Below, piece by piece: positions 9,507-19,829 of a stretch of DNA of 64,000 nt. Numbering within the stretch: the first letter of the stretch is position 1; every line of letters begins with the position of its first letter. Origin of the DNA: Mesostigma viride (Eukaryota > Streptophyta > Mesostigmatophyceae > Mesostigmatales > Mesostigmataceae); contig RPFO01002248.1 of NCBI GenBank assembly GCA_009746045.1, positions 121,959 through 185,958 on the forward strand. The letters are read 5' to 3'. The notes beneath the pieces are model-generated. The model was not told the DNA's origin, did not search any database, and was given only the letters and a program-made list of their open reading frames with translations. The translations under genes were made by a program, and so were the position numbers.

Positions 9507-11823
9507 ATGTCAGAGCCTACCCCTCCGGCTGAGAGCTCGCTGCCGTCCCCGCCCCCACCGGACCCTGAGCTGTATTTTGAGGCCCTTCCGGGCCGCTGGG
9601 TGTCGCGGTCCAGTTACCCGGGTGGCGTTGTGCAGCCGGCCCTCCAGGCCCAACATGCGGGTTTAGTCAGGGCTGCCCTCTTTGGGGTCACGTGGTACGG
9701 CCCTTCCCCTGATGAGCCGCACCAGCTTGTTTTGCACGGGTTCGACGATGCCGGGCACTGTTTGTTAGGGTGTGGTTCCCGCTGTCCAGCCTTGGGACAG
9801 ATAGCTGCGGTTCTCCAGTGCTCCCGAGTGTTCTCCTACCTTTCTACCCCTGTGGGCCGCTCCTGCCTACGGGATGTGTTCCCCTGGCTTCCGGCTGAGG
9901 GTGATGCAGAGGTAGATGAGAACCCCTGCGACCTTCTACGGGCCGTAGAATTCATGGAGATAGCTGATCAGTCGGCGGGATTAGCAGTTGGTGGTCCTGC
10001 CCCTACGGACGCCCCAGCAGAGGTACATTATACCGGCTCCAGAATATTCAGCCTCGAGCGCTGCGCCCTCCTCCTCAGCGTCTGCTCCTCCCTCTCCCGT
10101 CCCGTCGTCCCCACGGTCGACCCGGCGTGTTGCAGTGGAGCCTACCCCTTTGGGTTTGCCTGATCCTCTTTCGGCGACGGTTTCGGCTATGCAGGCTCAG
10201 ATCCAGTCCCTGACCACGGCGTTCGGGGCCTTCATGGCGGCCCAGCCGCAGACTCCGGCCACGCCAGGTGGGGTGTCTGTGGTGTCCGCGCCCCCTACCC
10301 CTTCGGTTGTTTCGGCACCGGTGGTTTCGCCTGCGCCCCCTACCCCTTCGGTTGCTGCGGCTCCGACACCTCCGGTTGCCTCTGTGCCTGCGATCGACGT
10401 TTCTGCGCCGCGACGCGAGTCTTCCGTCCCTTCGGCTGTGCCCGCCGTCGCCTCCTCTGGGCCACCCGCTGCGCCATCGCAGCCAGTGCGGGGTTTCTTC
10501 AGCGACACGGGCGATCATCCCAGGCTTTGGGAGGGTGGTCCCCCGCAGAGGATTCCGGTGCCCGACTGGAGTTTGGATGGCAACCAATCTTATGCCGGAC
10601 TGCCTGTCCCTACGGGCCCTATTTTCAATATGTGGCCTGAGGGTGCGCCGGCAACGGAGACCGGCGCGCCAGCTGCGGTGGCAGGTCCGTCACGGCCCTC
10701 TCTGGCTTCGGGTCTGGCGCGACCTCCTGTTGTACCAGTGCCACCTGCGTCGGTGTCGGCTCCCGCCCCTGCGTCGGCCCCTGCTTCGGCCCCTGCCCCT
10801 TCGGCCTCGCGGTCTTTGGCGGCGGTTGTTCGGTCCACCGGTCAGGATCCTCGTGCCACCCGCGCTGCCGATTCCCTCCGGGAGTTGTCCCAGGGTGATC
10901 GGGACAGGGCCCCTTCTGTGGTGCATGCGACGCCGGAGTCGCGCGACACGCCCATTCCTGGGTATGGTATGTCCGCACTCGCCTGCCGACAGTGTGACCT
11001 GCCGCGCGCCTCTGCTGAGCTTGCCATCTCTCCCATGTCCTACGGGTTCTCCCAGGTGTGTCGGGCGCCTCGGGATCGTGGCCTACCCATTGAGACTGAT
11101 CGGCCTCCTTTCGACATGGTTATTTTAGCTGATCCTGTGTTCCAGGGTGAGATCCTGGTTCGGCGCGTTCTGTATCGCTGGGCTAGGCGCCACAACGACT
11201 TGGACACCTACGGTGGGTTCCAGTGGGCTTACCCTCCGCCTCTGGGCATTATGGCTTCGGATGCCCTTACGGTAGAGTTTCCTGCGGTACCGGGTGCTGC
11301 GTACACCACGGTCCTCCAGCCCATCCTTGAGTGGGATGCCCGTCGCCCGGCGCCTATCCCGGGCCAGGGTCTAGACTCCCGCGGTCACCCTCCTCCTCGG
11401 GCCAGCGACTACCTAGAGACATTCGGGTCGCGACAGTGTGCTCGTCGGTGGCGCTCCCGCGAGGTTCGGCACATCCGGTTGTGGCCGTCCAACGTGGAGC
11501 CCCTGGTGGACTTGTTCTTCCCGACGGGTTTGCGCCCTCGGATCCGGTACCATCGCCTTCTCCTGCGGGCCCTCTGTTTGATCGCGGTAGAGCCTTTCCT
11601 TCGCCTCTTTGCCTGTGGCTTCCTGGACTGGGCCCGTGGCCAGGTCGTTCTTACGCAGCATAGGTATTACTGGGCCTTTCTGGGCCTCTTTCCTGACGGC
11701 GTGTGGGCCGATGTTTTCCTCACTGTAGATAGGCATGACAATGTCGAGGATGTGGCCCACTACCAGGCCTACCTGGAGGTCCTGCTGGCCTCTCGTGGCA
11801 CTTATAAGACGGATGGCCACTAG
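9507..11823 (+). CDS. Large GC-rich ORF between chromovirus pol and 3' LTR, function unknown
   Basis: The most likely start is ATG at 9507 (MSEPTPPAES), 77 bases after the pol stop. The first frame runs to 10163 and the second from about 9988 to 11823. A switch near 10000-10060 would join GGPAPTDAP to PAPEYSASS into one protein of roughly 770 residues. It has an N-terminal globular region, a long Pro/Ala/Ser/Val low-complexity middle with a short helix (SAMQAQIQSLTTAFGAFM), and a conserved-looking C-terminal half with CRQCDLPRA, many Trp/Arg and a hydrophobic stretch near YHRLLLRALCLIAVEPFL. There is no zinc knuckle, protease, signal peptide or obvious envelope layout. Codon use is far more GC-rich than in pol. 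It may be a capsid-like or accessory protein or a captured gene; I do not recognise it. Confidence 0.6.
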
Positions 11824-12184
11824 ATAGAGGGCCTTAGGCCCGACCTGAGGGTGTTGTCCCTCCGGTATATAGAGTCGCCCTCATATTCTGGCCAGTTGGT
11901 TGGCTGTTCTTGGTCCTTAGCGCTGATGTGTTTACTCTGTGTGTCCTGCCCAGTGCTGTCCCCCCCCGGCCAGGACTCCGTTCCAGGCAGTTAGGGGAAC
12001 CTACCACCAGGCTTGGTGCTGGCTAACCCTACACCACCCGGCGTGGTGGTGGAGACCGGGTGAACTATTGGTGCTTTGTATCTGGGATGGTCTATCGACT
12101 GTGTTGGTGTGTGTTGGGTGCATTAGGTTTTTCCTACCCCTTCTGTTTCCTCCCTGTGCGTAGGGAGAGGGCTCCCTACCTTTT

Positions 12185-12197
12185 GTGGGGGGGGAGG
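12185..12197 (+). other. Polypurine tract of the chromovirus
   Basis: A purine run, GTGGGGGGGGAGG, directly precedes the first base of the 3' LTR, the expected position for plus-strand priming in reverse transcription. Confidence 0.7.
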
Positions 12198-12772
12198 TGT
12201 CACGTCGCGTAACAATTCGTTGTAGTTACGGACGTAAATTAGGTCCTTGGCCTCGGTTGTTCTTAGGTTTACGTGTAGTTCTAGCTGGGACATGATTGTC
12301 CTCGTAACAGTACTGTGGTATATTGGGTGCCTTAATTGGGCGCCGCGCCGCATACTTTATTAGTGGTCCTTATCCTTCGGTAGAATGTAGTGGTCCGGCG
12401 TGCATCTGTGCACCTGCCTGTGTTTCTGTGTTTCGGCAGGCGAGGGCCAGGTCGGCCCGAGCCTGTTGGACCGTTGGTGACCATTTATGCACGTTCCACT
12501 CCTTGTGTGGTCACTCGGCGTGTGTTAAATGAATTAACACATATTAGCTTGGGTCACGGCAGTTTAGTTGTGTTTCCTTCCTCTATTCCTGGAGTAAACG
12601 GGTTTGGTTAAATGGCTTATGGCGTATTACAGTAGTACATATGTAAATGCATTGAGATCTGGATCGTCTCGTTCGTCTTTCGCTAGGGGTTTAACTAGAG
12701 GCGGCCTTACTAGCCTAGGTAGCATCAGAAGAGGTAGAGGTAGAGGTGGCGGCCGAGGCTTGCGGCGTAACA
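12198..12772 (+). repeat. 3' LTR of the chromovirus (about 575 bp)
   Basis: The LTR starts TGTCACGTCGC right after the polypurine tract. The best end is GCGGCGTAACA at 12772, whose reverse complement (TGTTACGCCGC) matches the start with two differences, giving TG...CA ends with an imperfect inverted repeat. The partner LTR is outside the window, so the right border is inferred. Confidence 0.6.
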
Positions 12773-13509
12773 TGTTAATAGATGATCGACCCACAACCGG
12801 CCCAACAATGACACTCACGATCGTGGACTGTTTCGGAATAGCAGTGGGTTGAAACCCACTCACAATCGTGGACTGTTTCGGAATAGCAGGGGGTTGAAGC
12901 CCACTCTTCCGACTATAGCCACGAATGATAAAACACTGGAATGTGTTGTAAACCGGAAAGCCACCGGACTAGGTACGAACGGGGCGTATACACTGGAAAA
13001 TGCCCTAGACTAAGGCTCAGCCCACCACGTGGCTCCGACGGCCTAGCTAGCCGGCGCTACACCACAGCCGGCCGGGCCCTGACCTACACATAATGTGCAA
13101 CGTAGGTCAACCCCTTGGAAAAAGGGTGCGTAACTAGCTACACAAATCTGACGACAGTATATTGTTACTACGGCCGATAAGTCCACTAACGAACCCTAAA
13201 TCAAAACAGGCTTGGACGTAACACTCTTCCCCCCCCATATGGCGGAGTCACGGCAGAACCCGTCCCTATAACGGTGGAACCCGTAGTAAAAGGGGAGCAC
13301 AACGCCACAACAGTAACAATGTGACAAACAACCAGGTGACCACGAGAGCCCAGCCGTTAAGGCTTGACGCTGTCCAGCAAACCAGAGTGACAGTAGGAGG
13401 GCCCACAGCTGCCCCGCCCGCACTCGGGGTAAGGATCCACACGCTAAAGCCAGAGCCCGGCCTAGTGATGGCCTAACGGCTCCTCTGGTCCATGCACCAG
13501 AACGCTACA
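12773..13509. other. Unassigned sequence left of the copia element
   Basis: There is no convincing gene. It holds a two-copy 45-bp tandem repeat (separate entry) and many short direct repeats of ACTC/GTGGAC type. The target duplication around the copia element shows that this stretch was once joined directly to 21542 onward. Confidence 0.5.
12813..12902. repeat. 45-bp tandem repeat, two copies
   Basis: Two adjacent units differ at only a few bases. Each contains the block TCGTGGACTGTTTCGGAATA and ends in a self-complementary GGGTTGAAACCC-like palindrome. Confidence 0.85.
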
Positions 13510-13514
13510 CCTGT
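13510..13514. repeat. Target-site duplication, left copy (CCTGT)
   Basis: CCTGT directly abuts the outer end of the left LTR; the same five bases follow the right LTR at 21537-21541. Five bases is the usual copia spacing. Confidence 0.85.
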
Positions 13515-14212
13515 AGTTAAGCTTTCTTCGCACACGCAATGTGAAGGATATGGTTGCAATGCAGCAATGTGTGAATATGGTTGGAAACGGAGCTTTGTTA
13601 AATCGGATAATGTTTACAGCGCTCAACACTTGAGGCTTGCACACGAGCTTGCCAAGTCAAGGCACAACACGTGAGGCGGGCTCGCAAGAGATATCCATTT
13701 GGCACTGGCCTATTGTTTATATACTTGTGCACTGTGCTTGCTAGTCCTGAGCAGCCTAGGAGGCCTGCTCAGTAATAACACTCCCGGTACAGTATTCACT
13801 ACCTGTACAGCGCCCAGCTCCTATACAGTAGGTCTGCCATACAGGCACAGTGACCACAGAGTACAGTCACCACAGTGATTATTGCATCTGCACCTAGAAG
13901 TCCAGGACTAAGCCTGCGGTACCAACAGACCACAGGTTAAGGTTCCTATTTCCTGCGTACGACGTATTAATCCAATACCGTCGTAGGTACAGCACCTAAT
14001 TCCTGTCAGCCCAGGAATTACTGTCGACCCCATATGTCGTCGGCAAATATTCACGTCCGACTTAGAAGAACAGCCGGCTCGCGCTCGCGCGCGACCGGGA
14101 AGTCGGAACGCCATAACTTTCTTGATACTTGTCGGAATGAACTCGTTCCGGTGCCGCTGGAATCGCAGAGATATGCCGAATCAGGATCACGCCAATGCGC
14201 TTGGCGTTAACT
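13515..14212 (-). repeat. 3' LTR of the copia element (698 bp)
   Basis: On the plus strand it starts AGTTAAGCTTTCTTCG and ends GGCGTTAACT. It aligns with 20841-21536 almost base for base, with small indels such as AG after GTTA and single-base changes. It contains many CAGTATT/ACAGTACC-type short motifs that may be promoter or terminator signals; I cannot assign them. Confidence 0.92.
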
Positions 14213-14960
14213 CCAATCCTTTCTTTTCTTGAGCTGTAGCAGCTCACACAAGTCTACATACAAACACACACAATGGGTACTGGATATCCTCCCCAGACTA
14301 CAAGTCACAACCCGCTGGGCATGACAGTCAGCTTGGATTCCTTATTATATGTACATAGCACCCATACTGGCTCAGGAGCACAAACAAATTACAATGAGTC
14401 CCTATCCCTTCACGGGAGGCTCGTTGTGTTACCCATGTACAAGAGGTTGGCCAACTGTGGCAGCCCATAGGTGTTCAGCTAAGAACTTGAGAAGTATGTA
14501 CAACCTTCAGGACCTTAGGCGAAACCCCACAGATCACCCACAACAGCTCATCAGAAAACATTGCTGACCCCCAGACGGGAGTCGGCGCCGGTCTGCTGCC
14601 CCTTATCGAACCAGACACAACATCTACGCGAAGCACATGCAAAACACAAGCTCCTATACTCGTTCCAACCGTGGAAAATCAGGGGACCTGTCGCCACCTC
14701 ACCAGCATGGTGGATGGGTCAGCCAGTCCGTGAAACTCCGCCTTAAGACGGCACCAGGGAATCGAACCCCGCCCACAAACCACAGATCTGGGGAAACCTC
14801 AGACTGAGATGAAAACCCCAGATAGACATCTCTCCATCAGAGACAATGTCAGACATTCCCACACCAGAGACATGTCTCACCCCTCAAGGTGTGCTCAGGA
14901 TTATGTACAATCAAGCTCCCAGCCTGATATCCAGAGACTTAAGCACCCAGCTCTCAGCTT
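14213..14960 (-). other. Copia 3' non-coding region with polypurine tract
   Basis: About 750 bases separate the Pol stop from the 3' LTR, long for a copia element. The polypurine tract lies at 14213-14231. At about 14755-14785 the minus strand reads GGGGTTCGATTCCCTGG, a perfect tRNA B-box core, so a tRNA-like or SINE-derived piece may be embedded. No ORF is supported. Confidence 0.5.
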
Positions 14961-17900
14961 TTAGACAGATAGACCGACTTGACAGTCAGCATTCATGAGC
15001 TTCCTCAGTACATTGTACTGGGCTGGGGCCTTGTGTGGCAGCTTTGTCAATGCATCAGCAGGGTTCTCCTCGCCAGGGATATGCTTCAAGTCAACCAAAC
15101 TGGCCAACTCCTTCAGCAACAAATAATCCAGGTCCCGGCTCCTGGCCAGCTGCTTGTGAACAAACTGGACCATACCCATGCTGTCTGTTAGCAACAACGT
15201 CTCCATCTGCAAGGTCCAAGGGGTAACTGAAGCCAGCTCCAGCATTAACTCCTTTATGTACAGGCTGGACTGGATCCCCTCGCATATGGCCCTGCATTCT
15301 GCCACATCTGAACTGATACAGACCCTCTTCTGCAGTCTGCTGTACCAGCTGAACAAACTTGCCCTGCTCTGATAAAAAGCAAACAGAGCAGCAGATCTCC
15401 CCCTGACCTTGGTAACCTGGCGAGCATCCATGGAACTGTCAACAAAGATCTCCAAGGTGATAGGCTGGGTAAAGTCAATCCCAGACAAAATCAGATCAGG
15501 GGTACTCTCCACCAACCGGGCTATGACTCGAGGCTTCTCATCCTCAAGCACCTCATCAGGCATTCTGCTATGGACCATCAAAGACGGACCACAGATGCTG
15601 GCAAACCAGGCCCACATGCCTCTCAACTCAGGTCCTGCAGCCTGGGTGATCTTCTCTGGCAAGGCCTTCACAATGGTCTGTTTATAATCTCCTCCAGCCT
15701 GAAGCCTGATACTCCACTCCCCGTCCCTCCTGAACAGGGTAGCCTGCATTCCACAGAACACTACAGGCTTGTTGGGCTCCTGCCACAGCTCCTTGCCCAG
15801 TGAAAACTTGCCACTGATGACAGGAATAAACTTCTTCAGCCAGGTCGTGGGGGCTAGCAAATGCAGATCATCTCCATGCAAACTAGCATACACTGGCAGA
15901 CCCTCCCATTGGGCCAGCAGCAAACAGGGATCAACTGAAGACACTCTCAAGCCACACTCACTGATCAGAGCTTCCTGCAGCGTGAGTCTCCAGATGATTG
16001 GGCTCGACCTGAGTCCTTCCAGGCCCTTCAGAATAACCAGGAATTGTTGATGCAGCTCCAGCTTCCAGATGGCAGGCACCTCAACACAGTAAGGCTCATC
16101 CTGCTTCCACACCCTCCTGGCCACTTCTGGATCAGATTTTAAAAATGCCCTCTTGAAGTCCAGCAGCACTGATGACATAGCTGCTCCCCTGTTCAGCAAC
16201 CCCACGTAGAGACATAGCAAAATTCTCCATGTGTCGTGTAGCATCCCTGGCGTGTATAGCTCCTCTCCTGGCAGACTCCCCGTGCCGTGATACTCATTCA
16301 GGACAGGCCTGACATGGGGCACTGATACCTCATCCACAACCTTCCTCTTCAGCACAAATCTCAAAGCAAGCTTCCTTGATGCTGGGGGACGTCTGTCTGT
16401 TGGTGCAGCACACTCAAACTGCAACCACTCCTCCAATGCCTTGGAGAAGGCGAGCTTCCAAGCCTCAAACAAAGTAGGCGAGCTCATCTCTTGGACCAGC
16501 TGGTCATATGTCAAAGGAGAGTGTGCAGCAAGGCTCCTGTGAGTTATGCCAATACTGCTGGGGTGCAACACAGCTGGAATAACCAAACTGGCCGCTGGGG
16601 GCACCTCCCCTTCATCCCATTTTACACCCTTGACCGGCTTGGCCCTGCACCTGACTGGAAATGTTGTCCTGAAATTTTCTAGGGGAATCATCCCCCAGCC
16701 ATCTCTTCTCAGAGCTGTAGCTCTGATAGAAATCCCAGGATTGCCCAGAAAATTCTGACCCAAAATCACAGGGCCATCATAGTCCTCTAGGACAAGGAAG
16801 GTCACATCCACACCCATGACAGGGGCAGTAACCTCTCCCAACACCCTTAGATGCGTCCTACCACTGAAATCAGACACCCAGGGGCAACTTGGTTCTCCGA
16901 CCAGCAGTTCTCCTGTATGCTGAGGTCCCATGACAGAAACCTGTGCATTGGTATCTATCTCCATGGCAGCTACCTCAGGTTCATCCAACTGGACAAGCTT
17001 GGACACCTTAGGCTCCTTCTTGGCTCTTTGCAAAGCCTGTACAATATCTGATAGACGCACACCCCTAGGCCTGGTGTCGGGCCGTTCCGGAGGTGCAGCC
17101 TGTCCGCCTGCTTGCCCAACCACCGTATGTGAAGGTACCCCAGGGGCCGGGCCAGGGTCACCCTGAGGGCTCGATACAGCTGTAGCACCCTGATCAGGAA
17201 GCTCCACGTCACCCCCGCCTTGTACACCAGCGGGCACCTGGAAGAGGTCTCCTTGATTACCTCCCCGGGGACGGATCTTTGACCAGGACAGACGGTGCAC
17301 TGCTTGGGAGCCATCAATGGCCACCCAGCACTTATGGCCAGCGGCTTCTACTCGGGTCACCACCCCATCATGCCAGCTGCCACGTTTCCCTGGAAAGCTT
17401 GGTTCCTTCCACACAACAACCTGTTGTCCAACGTTAGGTTCTAGGACACTCCAGCCCTTGTCTTTCTGCCTCAGCTTGAGGAACTTGGCCTCTAGCTTCT
17501 CCTTCCATGCCTGCTCAGCATCAGCTGGCAGCATCCTGGTATGCAGCATAAGAGGATTGATGGCAATGTCACCAAAGAACATGGGAGTCCTCAGGTTCAG
17601 CCTGTCCTCCACAGAACGTAGCCATGCAGATGTCACAATGGCAGATGACGTCCTTGGAATCCTCTCCACCAGCAGCACAGTCTTGATCTCTTGGATGGCT
17701 CTCTCCACCACCCCTTGCTGGCCGTGGCTCTCCCTGGGTGTAATCAGCAACTCTGGAAACTCTGGCAGGTTCTCACAGCACTCAAACTGAATGTCACACT
17801 GCAACAACTCCAACCCAGGGTACCTGCTCCTTGTCAACTTCAGAGCAGCAATCAATGTAGGCTTCTCCATGTCAGGCAGGATCTCTAGGGTCTTGTACTT

Positions 17901-18518
17901 GGTATATCTGTCCACTGCCACCAGCAGCTTCAAACCCCTGATTCTCTGAATATCTACCTGCACATGGCCTGGCTGCAAAATAGGAGTCCTGGCATGAGAC
18001 TGCTTGGGCTTTCTAGCAACTAGCCTGCACTTGCAAGCTTGAGCAACCTGTTGGCAGATGGAGTACAACTCACTTCCTCCCAGCCGTCTAGCAACTTGCA
18101 AAGACTGAGCTGCATGGCCAAACATGGTATGCAACCTTGAGGCAATGTCATACAAGAGAGAAAACCTTTTATTGTCATTATTAGCACTCAAGGTATGTAC
18201 AGATCCCTTATGTACAGGAGGCACCAGGGTCGTGCCTGTCAGACTGTCTCCAGCCCTATCCTCATCCTGACCATCCTGTGCCAGTCCTGCACGGTCAGAA
18301 TGCTTCTGAGATCCACCTGGGTCCACATCACCAGGTCCTACCTCAGGCTCAGCACCGCCATGGCGGGCACGTTGGCGAGTAACCACTGCAGCTACAGCTG
18401 GCATACTCTCTGTGGTAACCAAGCTTGCCCCATCGTGTCCAATAGGCTCTTTCACTAGAGCATGGGGCTGCCCCTCACTGCTGTCACTAGCAGCTTCATT
18501 ACACACCCCTGGGGGCAC
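14961..18518 (-). CDS. Copia-type Pol with order integrase - protease-like - RT - RNase H
   Basis: 1185 residues from GTG at 18518; the frame is open upstream to an in-frame TGA at 18552-18554 that ends Gag. Residues ~120-165 are a His/Cys zinc segment (H130, H135, C155, C162, C164). The integrase core is at ~185-330, with candidate acidic residues D189 or nearby (VQVDIQR), D242 (LQCDIQFE) and E272 (GVVERAIQE). An SH3-like region lies at ~355-420. A retropepsin-like domain is at ~510-605 with DTNAQVSVM in place of DTGA and VILGQNFL. Copia RT is at ~680-930: DFKRAFL, LKGLEGLRSSPIIW, catalytic HGDD in place of YVDD. RNase H at ~1020-1165 has FVDSS, SSDVAECRA, LLTDS and NPADALTK. RT and RNase H acidic residues are kept; the protease Gly is replaced, which would impair or alter cleavage. 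Confidence 0.85.
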   Translation of the reverse strand: MPPGVCNEAASDSSEGQPHALVKEPIGHDGASLVTTESMPAVAAVVTRQRARHGGAEPEVGPGDVDPGGSQKHSDRAGLAQDGQDEDRAGDSLTGTTLVPPVHKGSVHTLSANNDNKRFSLLYDIASRLHTMFGHAAQSLQVARRLGGSELYSICQQVAQACKCRLVARKPKQSHARTPILQPGHVQVDIQRIRGLKLLVAVDRYTKYKTLEILPDMEKPTLIAALKLTRSRYPGLELLQCDIQFECCENLPEFPELLITPRESHGQQGVVERAIQEIKTVLLVERIPRTSSAIVTSAWLRSVEDRLNLRTPMFFGDIAINPLMLHTRMLPADAEQAWKEKLEAKFLKLRQKDKGWSVLEPNVGQQVVVWKEPSFPGKRGSWHDGVVTRVEAAGHKCWVAIDGSQAVHRLSWSKIRPRGGNQGDLFQVPAGVQGGGDVELPDQGATAVSSPQGDPGPAPGVPSHTVVGQAGGQAAPPERPDTRPRGVRLSDIVQALQRAKKEPKVSKLVQLDEPEVAAMEIDTNAQVSVMGPQHTGELLVGEPSCPWVSDFSGRTHLRVLGEVTAPVMGVDVTFLVLEDYDGPVILGQNFLGNPGISIRATALRRDGWGMIPLENFRTTFPVRCRAKPVKGVKWDEGEVPPAASLVIPAVLHPSSIGITHRSLAAHSPLTYDQLVQEMSSPTLFEAWKLAFSKALEEWLQFECAAPTDRRPPASRKLALRFVLKRKVVDEVSVPHVRPVLNEYHGTGSLPGEELYTPGMLHDTWRILLCLYVGLLNRGAAMSSVLLDFKRAFLKSDPEVARRVWKQDEPYCVEVPAIWKLELHQQFLVILKGLEGLRSSPIIWRLTLQEALISECGLRVSSVDPCLLLAQWEGLPVYASLHGDDLHLLAPTTWLKKFIPVISGKFSLGKELWQEPNKPVVFCGMQATLFRRDGEWSIRLQAGGDYKQTIVKALPEKITQAAGPELRGMWAWFASICGPSLMVHSRMPDEVLEDEKPRVIARLVESTPDLILSGIDFTQPITLEIFVDSSMDARQVTKVRGRSAALFAFYQSRASLFSWYSRLQKRVCISSDVAECRAICEGIQSSLYIKELMLELASVTPWTLQMETLLLTDSMGMVQFVHKQLARSRDLDYLLLKELASLVDLKHIPGEENPADALTKLPHKAPAQYNVLRKLMNADCQVGLSV

Positions 18519-18551
18519 CCTCCAGGGTTCAGGGATGTGTGCAGGCTCATA

Positions 18552-19727
18552 TCAATGATCAGCAGCCTTGCCCTTGCCCTTGTCCTGGGATGGACCAGCC
18601 TTGTCCTTGCTGCCACCCTGAGCTGGCTTGCTCTGACCTTCCTGCCTCAGGTACGAGGGACACTCATTCCTGAAGTGACCCTTCCCCTGGCAGAAATAAC
18701 ATTCCACCTGACTGATGTCCCGTGAGGTCCCACTGCTGGGCCCAGCCTTGGGAGGACCACCCACCCTCTTGAAGTCAAACTGGGACTGTGGATGTCCCGA
18801 CTTCGGCGGGGTCCCCCGTCCAGCCCTTCTGTCACGCCCCCTCCTGGACCTTCCTCGACCCCTTGAAGAGGTCTCAGGCCCTCTCGAGGACGCTGGGCCC
18901 CCGTGGCCCGATCCCCTCATGGACTTAACCGTGGGTTCAGTGGCCTCCTCATCATTCTGACGAGGGCGCTTACCCCCACGTACTTGCCGCTGAAACACTC
19001 ATACAACTGATCCGTCATGGCTGCCCAGCCATGGACCTGTCGCATGTGGATGGTCACATTATCCATGGTGACCGGATCCAGTTGCAGCGACTTGAGAAAG
19101 TCGCCCATGGCCATCCGATCTGCGACGAAGAAGCCCTTGGCCATGGCGTCCTCCCTCAGCTTGACGAAGTCTTCAAAGGCGTGGACCACTAGTTGCCCCT
19201 TGATGGGCTTGTAGTCCAGGTATTCTTGCTTCAGGTGGGACCCATCTATGGTCCTCTTGTCACTCAGGAACACCTGAGTCGCGTCATAAACGCCGCCAGG
19301 TGTCCCCCGCCGCGTGTCGCTCCCGAACAAACTTGAACAGCCGCCTCGCCGACTGCCGTATGTAGGCACTAGACGCCAGGATGCGAAGCTTGTCACCGTT
19401 GTATATCTCCGTGTACAAGTTCATGTCCTCTAACATCCTCTCAGCATCCCGGGGCTGCCAATTGTCCTTGATGGACTGAAACTGGCCTAGCACCGCGTAC
19501 CCCTCAGCAACGGTTGGTCGCTTAGGCGCCGCTTGATCTGCGGCTGGCGCGTGCTGCCCGCCCTGCGATCCTTGGCTCTGATTATCTGGCACCTCAGCCT
19601 GGTCTCCCAGCGCCTGGCCGTCCCCGCGTCCATCGCGTCCACCGCGTCCATCGCGTCCATCTCGTCCATCCGCCGCGCCGCCGAAGCCCATAAAGCCCGC
19701 TTGTTGGTTGATAGCTCCATCCTCCAT
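18552..19727 (-). CDS. Copia Gag with CCHC zinc knuckle, compensated frame changes
   Basis: The protein begins MEDGAINQQAGF at 19727 with a repetitive GRDGR-rich N-terminus. It then has the helical Gag domain (YAVLGQFQSIKDNW, LEDMNLYTEIYNGDKLR), typical of copia Gag. The frame is lost after GDTW near 19290, continues one frame over as VYDATQVFLSDKRT..DQLYECF, and returns to the original frame near 18970 (QRQVRGGKRPRQND). The knuckle CYFCQGKGHFRNEC lies near 18700-18660. The stop TGA at 18552-18554 is in the same frame as Pol, so Pol could be made by stop readthrough. The two frame changes cancel and may be assembly errors. Gag forms particles and binds element RNA. Confidence 0.75.
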
Positions 19728-19829
19728 GATGGCCTCTGTTCAGATCTGCTACAGCCAGCCAAGTGGCCAAGCAGCAATTAAAGCAATATAAGCTACTGAA
19801 CAAGAAAGGAAAGTGCCAAGTGTTACCAC

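Larger units (their letters stand above)
4788..12772 (+). mobile_element. Ty3/Gypsy chromovirus, 5' part displaced, interrupted by a hAT-like insert
   Basis: The plus-strand pol resumes right after the inserted element with RT, RNase H, integrase and a C-terminal chromodomain. An extra GC-rich ORF, a polypurine tract and a 3' LTR follow. The 5' LTR, Gag and protease are not in the window and should lie left of the inserted minus-strand element. A second insertion splits RNase H at 6060/7397. Pol codons are AT-leaning while the downstream ORF is strongly GC-rich. The presence of a chromodomain places it in the chromovirus lineage. Confidence 0.85.
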
